From NCBI GenBank assembly GCA_018971065.1, contig JAGWVC010000045.1, positions 1 through 30,013 on the forward strand: a stretch of DNA of 30,013 nucleotides, in the 5' to 3' direction. The notes under the pieces are model-generated. The model was not told the DNA's origin and did not search any database. It saw only the letters and a program-made list of their open reading frames with translations. Of this stretch, positions 7,249-14,050 are shown in pieces. Position 1 is the first letter of the stretch. Each line of letters starts with the position of its first letter. The stretch comes from Sphingomonadales bacterium. GTDB taxonomy: Bacteria; Pseudomonadota; Alphaproteobacteria; Sphingomonadales; Sphingomonadaceae. A program made the position numbers and the translations under genes.

Positions 7249-8088
7249 ATGTCTGATCGTGCCGAGGAAGATACCGTTGCCGTCCGTGTCGAGGACGGGA
7301 TTGCCTGGGTTTCGTACAACCGCCCCGAAAAGCGCAACTGCATGAGCCCGAAGCTCAACAGGCAGATGGGCCGCGTGCTCGAGGAACTCGAATTCCGCGA
7401 CGACGTGCGCGTGCTGGTGCTGACCGGTGAGGGCGACGCGTTCTCGGCCGGCATGGATTTGAAGGAATACTTCCGTGAGAACGAGGCGCTGGGGATCGGC
7501 GCCATCCGCAAGAGCCAGCGCGAGGCTTATGGCTGGTGGGACCGGCTGCGCTGGTACGAAAAACCCACGATCGGCATGGTCAATGGCTGGGCGTTCGGCG
7601 GCGCCTATGGGCCGCTGCACGCGCTCGACATCGTCGTCGCCGCCGATGATGCCACGTTCGGCCTGTCGGAAATCAACTGGGGCATCCTGCCCGGCGGCGG
7701 CGCCAGCAAGGTGGCGCAGGAACTGATGCCGTTCCGCAAGGCGATCTATCACGCGATGATGGGCGAGAACCTGACCGGCAAGCAGGCCGCCGAGCAGGGC
7801 CTCGTCACCGAAAGCGTCCCCGCCGACCAGCTCAGGGCGCGGGTTGTCGAGATTGCCGAGGTGCTGAAGAAGAAGGACGCCAACGCGCTGCGTTCCACCA
7901 AGTGGGCAATGCGCCGGATGGCCGAGATGACCTTCGACAACGCGATGGACTACCTGATCCGCGCGCAGGAAGCGCTGAACGGCATGGGCGGCCTCGAAGC
8001 GCGCAAGGAAGCGACCAGGCAGTTCCTCGACGACAAGACCTTCAAGCCGGGCCTGGGCGCGTTCGACGCCACGAAGGTGGCGAAGTAA
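7249..8088 (+). CDS. ferB: Hydroxycinnamoyl-CoA hydratase-lyase (feruloyl-CoA hydratase/lyase)
   Basis: A 279-residue crotonase-fold enzyme that hydrates and cleaves feruloyl-, caffeoyl- or p-coumaroyl-CoA to the benzaldehyde plus acetyl-CoA. Family signatures include NRPEKRNCMSP, SAGMDLKEYF, PTIGMVNGWAFGG and ATFGLSEINWGILPGG, with Glu141 matching the catalytic Glu143 of the Pseudomonas fluorescens enzyme. The position of Ser123 in that enzyme is Gly121 here. The C-terminal FLDDKTFKPGLGAF is also typical. ATG 7249 has GAGGA 7 bases upstream and fits better than ATG 7228. It is separated from ferA by a single base, so the two form an operon. Vanillin and related aldehydes would be the products. 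Confidence 0.92.
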   Translation: MSDRAEEDTVAVRVEDGIAWVSYNRPEKRNCMSPKLNRQMGRVLEELEFRDDVRVLVLTGEGDAFSAGMDLKEYFRENEALGIGAIRKSQREAYGWWDRLRWYEKPTIGMVNGWAFGGAYGPLHALDIVVAADDATFGLSEINWGILPGGGASKVAQELMPFRKAIYHAMMGENLTGKQAAEQGLVTESVPADQLRARVVEIAEVLKKKDANALRSTKWAMRRMAEMTFDNAMDYLIRAQEALNGMGGLEARKEATRQFLDDKTFKPGLGAFDATKVAK

Positions 8089-8089
8089 C

Positions 8090-10204
8090 ATGACGCGACC
8101 GACGTCGGCGATGATCGACCGGTTGCTGCGGCCGAAATCGGTCGCGGTGGTCGGCGCCAGCGACAAACCCGGGGCGCTGGGCGCCTCGGTGCTGGGCAAT
8201 CTCGATCGCAACGGTTTTGCCGGGGCGGTCTATCCGATCAACCCCAACCGTGAGTCGATCGGCGCCCGCCCGTGCCTGCCATCGGTGGATGCCCTGCCCG
8301 AAGGCGTGGACGTGGCGGTGCTGGCGATCCCGCAAGCCGCGGTGCTGGACGCGGTGCGCGGGCTGGCGGCGCGCAAATGCGGCGCGGCGATCGTGTTTGC
8401 CGCCGGATTCGCGGAGGGCGGCCCCGAAGGACTGGCCGCACAGGCCGAGATCGCGCGGATCGCGGCGGAATCGGGCATGGTCGTCGAAGGACCGAACTGC
8501 CTGGGCATGGTCAGCCACGTCGATGGCGTGCCGCTGACCTTCGTCGAAACCGAATGCAGCGCGCCGAACGGTCGCCGCGCCATCGGCGTGGTCTCGCAAA
8601 GCGGGGCGATGGCGGCAGTGCTGTGCACCACGCTGCTGGCGCGCCAGATGGCGGTTTCCTACTCGATCTCGACCGGCAACGAGGCGGCTTCGGGCGTCGA
8701 GGACTATGTCGAATGGCTGGTCGATCAGCCCGACACCCGCGTCATCGCCATGATCGTCGAGCAGTTCCGTCACCCCGCCGCGTTTCTGGCGGCGGCAAGG
8801 CGCGCGCGCGCGGCGGGCAAGACCATCGTGCTGCTGCACCCCGGCAAGTCCAGCGCGGCGCGCGAATCGGCGGCAACCCACACCGGCGCGATGGCCGGCG
8901 ACCACATGCTGATGCGCGCCAAAGTGGAGCGCGCCGGGGTTAATCTGGCCGAGACTCTGGAAGAACTGGGCGACATCGCCGAAATCCTGGTGCGCTGCGC
9001 GCCGATGACCAACCCGGCCCTCGCGGTTCTGGGGGAATCGGGTGCATTCAAGGCCTTGACACTCGATCTTGCCGAGGAACTGGAACTGCCGCTGGCGGAC
9101 CTGCACGACGCCAACGCGCCGGCCCTGCGCGCCGCGCTGCCGCCGTTCGTGCCGGTCAGCAACCCGCTGGACATCACCGCGCAGGGCCTCAGCCAGCCAC
9201 AGATCTACACCCACTGCCTGACCGCGCTGTTCGATGACGATCGCGTCGGCGGCGTGGTCTGCGGCATCATCCAGGGCGATCCGGTGACCAGCGGCATCAA
9301 GGTGCCCGCCATCCTCGCGGCGCTCGACGGGCGCGAACTGACCAAGCCGATGGTGTTCGCCGGGCTGGATGAAGGCGCGGGTATTCCGGCCGACTATATC
9401 GCCCAGTTGCGCACGCGGGATATTCCGTGGTTCCCCTCGACCGAACGCGCGTTTCGCGCGCTGGCGCGGCTGGGGCAGGCGTCGGTGCGCGATCTGGCGG
9501 ACAACGGCCCCGCGCCGGTGCCGCTGGCGGGCCTTGCCGATCAAGCCGGCGTGGTTCCCGAATACCGGGCGAAGGCCCTGCTGGCGCCGCTGGGCGTGCC
9601 GTTCCCGGCGGGAAGGTTTGCCGACAGCGTCGATGCCGCCGTGGCAGCCGCCGCAGCAGTCGGCTATCCCGTTGCCATGAAGGCGCAGGCCGCCGCGTTG
9701 AGCCACAAGAGCGACGCCAGCGGCGTGGCGCTGAACCTGGCCGATGCCGCTGCCGTGCGCGCCGCGTGGCACGCGATGTTCGCCAGCGTTGCCGCCTACG
9801 ATGCCGCGATCCGGCTGGACGGCGTGCTGATCGAGGGCATGGGCAAGCGCGGGTTGGAGATGATCGTCGGCGCCCGGAATGACCCCGAATGGGGGCCGGT
9901 GGTGCTGGCCGGATTCGGCGGGGTGACGGCGGAAATCCTTCAGGACGTGCGCCTGATCACGCCCGACCTGTCCGAAGACGCGATCGTCGCAGAACTGCTG
10001 AAGCTCAAGAGCGCGGCATTATTGCGCGGTTATCGCGGCACGCCGGCGCTGGACGTGCGCGCGCTGGCCCGGCTGATCCGCAGCGTCAGCGCCGCCCTGC
10101 TGGCCGAGCCGGACTTGCGCGAGCTGGACCTGAATCCGGTGATATTGCACCCGGAAGGCGAGGGCGCGGTGGCGCTGGACGCGCTGATGCTGGTATCGGG
10201 TTGA
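8090..10204 (+). CDS. ferA: NDP-forming hydroxycinnamoyl-CoA (feruloyl-CoA) synthetase
   Basis: A 704-residue acyl-CoA synthetase of the nucleoside-diphosphate-forming (acetyl-CoA synthetase ADP-forming) superfamily, not the AMP-forming ANL family. Order: CoA-binding Rossmann domain (about 1-140, VGASDKPGALG and EGPNCLGM), succinyl-CoA ligase-like domains (about 160-450, VSQSGAMA), with His264 in THTGAMAG as the likely phosphohistidine, and a C-terminal ATP-grasp domain (about 485-700, LSHKSDASGV, AGFGGVTAEILQD). SYK-6 FerA belongs to this superfamily and is paired with FerB in the same way. It activates ferulate and related acids with CoA and ATP. ATG 8090 begins two bases after the ferB stop. 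Confidence 0.88.
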   Translation: MTRPTSAMIDRLLRPKSVAVVGASDKPGALGASVLGNLDRNGFAGAVYPINPNRESIGARPCLPSVDALPEGVDVAVLAIPQAAVLDAVRGLAARKCGAAIVFAAGFAEGGPEGLAAQAEIARIAAESGMVVEGPNCLGMVSHVDGVPLTFVETECSAPNGRRAIGVVSQSGAMAAVLCTTLLARQMAVSYSISTGNEAASGVEDYVEWLVDQPDTRVIAMIVEQFRHPAAFLAAARRARAAGKTIVLLHPGKSSAARESAATHTGAMAGDHMLMRAKVERAGVNLAETLEELGDIAEILVRCAPMTNPALAVLGESGAFKALTLDLAEELELPLADLHDANAPALRAALPPFVPVSNPLDITAQGLSQPQIYTHCLTALFDDDRVGGVVCGIIQGDPVTSGIKVPAILAALDGRELTKPMVFAGLDEGAGIPADYIAQLRTRDIPWFPSTERAFRALARLGQASVRDLADNGPAPVPLAGLADQAGVVPEYRAKALLAPLGVPFPAGRFADSVDAAVAAAAAVGYPVAMKAQAAALSHKSDASGVALNLADAAAVRAAWHAMFASVAAYDAAIRLDGVLIEGMGKRGLEMIVGARNDPEWGPVVLAGFGGVTAEILQDVRLITPDLSEDAIVAELLKLKSAALLRGYRGTPALDVRALARLIRSVSAALLAEPDLRELDLNPVILHPEGEGAVALDALMLVSG

Positions 10205-10247
10205 ACGCAAGCCCGACACGGCGACGCCGGCGGGCAGGGGGAGAGGA

Positions 10248-11579
10248 ATGATGGAACCGACATCACAGGCGCTGGATCGCGATCCCCGCAAGTTGCTGGC
10301 GGGAACGCCGATGACGGTCATGCAGATCGTTGCCATCGGCGTCTGCGTCCTGCTGAACGCGCTGGACGGGTTCGACGTGCTGTCGATCAGTTTCGCCTCG
10401 CCCGGCATCGCGAAGGAATGGCACATCGAACGCGGTGCGCTGGGCGTGGTGCTGTCGATGGAACTGTTCGGCATGGCGGCGGGGTCGGTACTGCTGGGCC
10501 AGGTGGCGGATCGCATCGGCCGCAAGGCGACGACGCTGCTGTGCCTGTGCGTGATGGCGCTGGGAATGCTTTCGACCACGCAGGTCGGCAGCATCGGCGC
10601 GCTGGCCGCAACCCGGCTGTTCACCGGCATCGGCATCGGCGGCATGTTGGCCACCACCAACGCGCTGGTGGCCGAATATGCCAACGACAAGTGGCGCGGC
10701 GCGGCGGTGGCGATCATGGCGGCCGGCTATCCGGTGGGCGGCATTGCCGGGGGGGCAATCGCCAGCGGGCTGCTGGCGCACGGCGACTGGCGGCAGGTGT
10801 TCTGGCTGGGCTTCGCGATGACCGCGATCTGCCTGCCGCTGGTGCCGTGGCTGTTGCCAGAGCCGGTGAGCGCGCTGCTTCAGAAACGGCGCGGCGATAC
10901 GCTGGCGCGGGTGAACGCCACGCTGGCGAAGCTGGGCCATGAAGGCGTTAACGGGCTGCCGCCGGTGGAGCCGGGCGCGCGCAAGGCGCATATCGCCGAG
11001 CTGTTCCGGGGCGGCATGGCGCCGGTCACGGTGCTGCTGACCGCCGCCTATTTCCTGCATATCCTGACCTTCTACTTCATCCTGAAATGGACCCCGAAGA
11101 TCGTCGTGGACATGGGCTTCACCCCGTCGGCGGCAGGCGGCGTGCTGGTCTGGGCCAATGTCGGCGGGCTGCTGGGCGGACTGGTGTTCAGCGCGCTATC
11201 GCTGCGGTTCGGGCTGCGCGGACTGCTGGTGGCGTTCATGCTGGCCTCCACCGCGATGGTCACCGCGTTCGGCCAGGGCCATGCCGATCTCCACGCCCTG
11301 TCGATGGCGGCGGCGGCGGGCGGGTTCTGCACCAACGGCGCCGTGGTGGGCATCTATGCGCTGGTGGCGGCCTCGTTCCCCACGGCGATCCGGGGCGGCG
11401 GCACCGGGTTCGTCATCGGCGTGGGCCGGGGCGGGGCGGCGCTCAGCCCGATTGTGGGCGGGGTGCTGTTCCAGGCGGGGCTGGGCCTGAACCGCGTGGC
11501 GATGGTGATGGCGTGCGGGTCACTGGTGGCAGCGGCGGCGCTGCTGGTGCTGCCCCGGCGCGAATCGCAGGGCCATTGA
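10248..11579 (+). CDS. MFS aromatic acid:H+ symporter (AAHS family)
   Basis: A 443-residue twelve-helix permease. The TM1 sequence LLNALDGFDVLSISFASPGI carries the acidic DGFD motif of aromatic acid:proton symporters, and GQVADRIGRKATTL is the loop 2-3 motif. It follows ferA by 43 bases with a strong GGGGGAGAGGA ribosome site. ATG 10251 has better spacing (7 bases from GGGGAG) than ATG 10248, so the product may be one residue shorter. The position suggests inner-membrane import of hydroxycinnamates or their esters, comparable in role to Acinetobacter HcaK. The substrate is not determined by sequence. Confidence 0.88.
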   Translation: MMEPTSQALDRDPRKLLAGTPMTVMQIVAIGVCVLLNALDGFDVLSISFASPGIAKEWHIERGALGVVLSMELFGMAAGSVLLGQVADRIGRKATTLLCLCVMALGMLSTTQVGSIGALAATRLFTGIGIGGMLATTNALVAEYANDKWRGAAVAIMAAGYPVGGIAGGAIASGLLAHGDWRQVFWLGFAMTAICLPLVPWLLPEPVSALLQKRRGDTLARVNATLAKLGHEGVNGLPPVEPGARKAHIAELFRGGMAPVTVLLTAAYFLHILTFYFILKWTPKIVVDMGFTPSAAGGVLVWANVGGLLGGLVFSALSLRFGLRGLLVAFMLASTAMVTAFGQGHADLHALSMAAAAGGFCTNGAVVGIYALVAASFPTAIRGGGTGFVIGVGRGGAALSPIVGGVLFQAGLGLNRVAMVMACGSLVAAAALLVLPRRESQGH

Positions 11580-11675
11580 TGTCCCGATTTTTGACCTGAG
11601 CCCATGATTGCGCTTGCAAGGGCGGCTATGTAAGGCGCGGCCCTGTACAGTGTGGCCGGGCAACGGAACGGGATC

Positions 11676-12968
11676 ATGGCGGACAACAGGGTAATCATTG
11701 CCGGCGGTGGCATCGCCGGGCTTTCGCTGGCGCTGACGCTGCACCAGATCGGCGTGGACGCAGTGGTCTACGAAGGCGTGCGCGAACTGGCGCCGCTGGG
11801 CGTGGGCATCAACCTGCAGCCGAACGCGGTGCGCGAGCTGGAAGACATGGGCATCACCGCCGCCGATCTTGACGCATGCGGCCTGCCCGCGCGCGAATGG
11901 GCGCTGCTGGGGCTGAACGGCAAGGAAATCTACAGCGAACCGCGTGGCAAGCTGGCCGGCTACAAGTGGGACCAGTATGCCGTGCATCGCGGCAAGTTCC
12001 ACCTGCTGCTGGCGCGCAAGGTGGTAGAACGGCTGGGTGCCGATGCGCTGGTGCTGGGCCACAAGGTTACCGGCTATCGCAAGGAAGCCGACGGCGGCGT
12101 CACTGCGCTCGTCACCGCCGAGGACGGCACCACCCGCGAAGCGCGCGGCAGCCTGCTGATCGGCGCCGACGGCATCCATTCCACCGTGCGCGCGCAGATG
12201 CATCCCGGGCAGCCGCCGATCCACTGGGGCGGCACGATCATGTGGCGCGGCACAGCGAAAGGCGTGCCGATCCGCACCGGCTCGTCGTTCATCGGCCTGG
12301 GCACCGACCGGCACCGCGTGGTTCTGTACCCGATCTCGCACCCCGATGCCGACGGCCTGGCCGACATCAACTGGATTGCCGAGCAGACTTTCGACACCGA
12401 CCATGACTGGCAGAAGGCGGGCTGGTTCCGGCCGGTGGCGCTGGACGAGTTCGCGCACGAATTCGCCGGCTTCGTCTATGACTGGCTGGACCTGCCGGCG
12501 CTGCTGGCGAAATCGGACTGTGCCTACGAAAACCCGATGATCGACCGCGAGCCGCTGCCCACCTGGGTGGATGGGCCGGTGGCGCTGATCGGCGATGCCG
12601 CGCACGCGATGTACCCCACCGGATCGAACGGGGCGACCCAGGCGATCATCGACGGGCGCGTGCTGGGCCGGATCATGCTGACCCGGGGAGTAACCCCGGC
12701 GGCGCTGCGCGGCTATGACGACGAACTGTGCGGGCCGGTCGGGCAACTGGCGCTGCGCAATCGCGGCGCCGGGCCGTTCGGCCTGCTGCGCATGGTGGAC
12801 GATCGCTGTGGCGGCGTGTTCGAAAACATCGACGACGTGATCCCGGCAGCGGAACGCTCGGCGTTCATGCTGGCCTACCAGCAGGCGGCCGGGTTCGCGC
12901 GGGACGAATTGAACGCCAAGCCCGGAATCCTGCCCGCCGGCGCACAGGTTGCGCGGGAGCCGGCATGA
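11676..12968 (+). CDS. FAD-dependent aromatic monooxygenase (PhzS-like, group A)
   Basis: A 430-residue flavoprotein hydroxylase of the p-hydroxybenzoate hydroxylase fold. The FAD dinucleotide motif VIIAGGGIAGLSLA is at about residues 5-18, the DG motif GADGIHSTVR near 165, and the GDAAHAMYPTGSNGATQA motif at about 308-325. The C-terminal part, with RCGGVFENIDDVIP, resembles PhzS-type 5-methylphenazine-1-carboxylate monooxygenases and their uncharacterised relatives. It would use NAD(P)H and oxygen to hydroxylate an aromatic acid, possibly with decarboxylation. ATG 11676 follows GGAACGGG; the GTG at 11652 only adds eight non-family residues. The stop overlaps the DUF3237 start as ATGA. No phenazine genes are nearby, so an aromatic-catabolic substrate is more likely, but it is unknown. 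Confidence 0.85.
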   Translation: MADNRVIIAGGGIAGLSLALTLHQIGVDAVVYEGVRELAPLGVGINLQPNAVRELEDMGITAADLDACGLPAREWALLGLNGKEIYSEPRGKLAGYKWDQYAVHRGKFHLLLARKVVERLGADALVLGHKVTGYRKEADGGVTALVTAEDGTTREARGSLLIGADGIHSTVRAQMHPGQPPIHWGGTIMWRGTAKGVPIRTGSSFIGLGTDRHRVVLYPISHPDADGLADINWIAEQTFDTDHDWQKAGWFRPVALDEFAHEFAGFVYDWLDLPALLAKSDCAYENPMIDREPLPTWVDGPVALIGDAAHAMYPTGSNGATQAIIDGRVLGRIMLTRGVTPAALRGYDDELCGPVGQLALRNRGAGPFGLLRMVDDRCGGVFENIDDVIPAAERSAFMLAYQQAAGFARDELNAKPGILPAGAQVAREPA

Positions 12969-13420
12969 CCCCGGCGCTGGAACATGTCTGTGACTTCGTC
13001 GTCGAACTGGCGCGGCCGCATGAACTGGGCGACGGCCCCAACGGCGTGCAGCGGATCATCCCGATCGTGGGCGGCACCGTTTCCGGACCGCTGCTGAACG
13101 GCCGCATCATCGGTGTCGGCGCGGACTGGCAGAGCGTGACCGCCGATGGCCTGGCACGGCTCGATGCCCGCTATGCGCTGGAAACCGACGACGGCGCGGT
13201 GATCGAGATCCTCAGCCAAGGCATTCGCCACGCGTCCGCCGCAGTGGCCGCCCGGATTGCCGGCGGGGAAGCGGTGCCCCCCGGCGAATACTACATGCGC
13301 ACCGCGATCCGGCTGACCACCGGCCATCCCGGGTATGACTGGGTGAACCGCGCGCTGTTCATTGCCGCCGGCGGCAAGGTGGGCGCCACCGTGCACCTTC
13401 AGGTGTTCCGGGTAACCTGA
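12965..13420 (+). CDS. DUF3237 domain protein
   Basis: A 151-residue cytoplasmic protein matching the DUF3237 pattern: an N-terminal HVCDFVVELARPHELG strand, QRIIPIVGGTVSGP and LNGRIIGVGADWQ, DARYALETDDGAVIEI, a YYMRTAIRLTTGHPGYDWVN segment and a short C-terminal strand. The family is predicted to form a small beta-barrel and is often found beside catabolic enzymes; no general activity is established that I can cite. The start overlaps the monooxygenase stop by 4 bases, so the two are almost certainly co-translated. It may process or isomerise the monooxygenase product, which is inference. Confidence 0.85.
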   Translation: MTPALEHVCDFVVELARPHELGDGPNGVQRIIPIVGGTVSGPLLNGRIIGVGADWQSVTADGLARLDARYALETDDGAVIEILSQGIRHASAAVAARIAGGEAVPPGEYYMRTAIRLTTGHPGYDWVNRALFIAAGGKVGATVHLQVFRVT

Positions 13421-13464
13421 TGTACTTTCCCCGAAATATCCGATAAGTTGCCGGTATTCATGAT

Positions 13465-13866
13465 TTACCCGGCCAGTGGGCCGACCAGCTCGACAATGTG
13501 CCCATCGGGATCGCTGACCAGCCCGGCGCGAACCGCGTGGTCGGGAATATCCTCGCCCTCGCGCACCAGCGTGCCACCATTGGCAACCGCGGCGGCAATC
13601 GTCTCCTCGACATCGCGGACCCGGAACGCCAGCCAGGCCTGACCCGGATAAGTCGCCGCAGCTGGGGTCGGTAGCTGGGTAAAGCGGCTGAGAATCAGGA
13701 TGTGGGCGTTGTTCTCACCGCTGGCCAGCCACACCTGATCCTGTCGCACCTCGCCATCGCCGCCCAGGTTGCGGCTGACTTCGACGAGCCCCAGCGCCGC
13801 GTAGAACCGCACCGACGCGTCGAGGTTGGCGACCACCAGCTTGGTGGCATGAAACTGCTCGATCAT
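13465..13866 (-). CDS. VOC-superfamily (glyoxalase/bleomycin-resistance-like) protein
   Basis: A 133-residue single-chain VOC protein with two beta-alpha-beta-beta-beta modules: KLVVANLDASVRFYAALGLVEVSR at the start, then AWLAFRVRDVEETIAAAVANGG, and the C-terminal signature VSDPDGHIVELVGPL. The Glu in HIVEL and a His near the N-terminus (HATK) are possible metal ligands. The substrate cannot be told from sequence; dioxygenases, isomerases and lactoylglutathione lyases all share this fold. ATG 13866 has AAAGGG upstream; the frame extends to 14001 but without family similarity. It is convergent with the DUF3237 gene and divergent from the GGDEF-EAL gene, so it is probably a single-gene unit. 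Confidence 0.82.
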   Translation of the reverse strand: MIEQFHATKLVVANLDASVRFYAALGLVEVSRNLGGDGEVRQDQVWLASGENNAHILILSRFTQLPTPAAATYPGQAWLAFRVRDVEETIAAAVANGGTLVREGEDIPDHAVRAGLVSDPDGHIVELVGPLAG

Positions 13867-14050
13867 CCCGTTGCCCTTTCGCATCCAGCGCCCGGGCGCA
13901 TCTGAATGGCACGCGGACACCGGTGCAAGCGGAAATTTTGCGGATTTCGACCGGTCGGTGCGGGCGGGAAAGGCGACGAAGCGGTTGCCCGTGTCTGACA
14001 CGCGCCTAGGGATTTACGCGGTGCTAAGCATTGCCGGGTATAGCCTCGGC

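Noticed and set aside
8042..9772. 576-codon minus-strand frame opposite ferA
   Set aside because: Low-complexity Arg/His/Gly/Gln product; the ferA reading has clear domain motifs.
11613..11650. CTTGCAAG and CTGTACAG palindromes before the monooxygenase gene as operator sites
   Set aside because: Eight-base palindromes are too short and do not share a sequence; no promoter hexamers can be placed with confidence.
13465..13866. VOC protein considered as the missing dehydroshikimate dehydratase
   Set aside because: Bacterial QsuB-type dehydratases have an N-terminal TIM barrel; this is only a 133-residue VOC unit.
13871..14050. Longer N-terminus for the GGDEF-EAL protein
   Set aside because: The extra 60 residues show no hydrophobic or domain pattern, and the region is the spacer to the divergent VOC gene; GTG 13991 stays a minor possibility.
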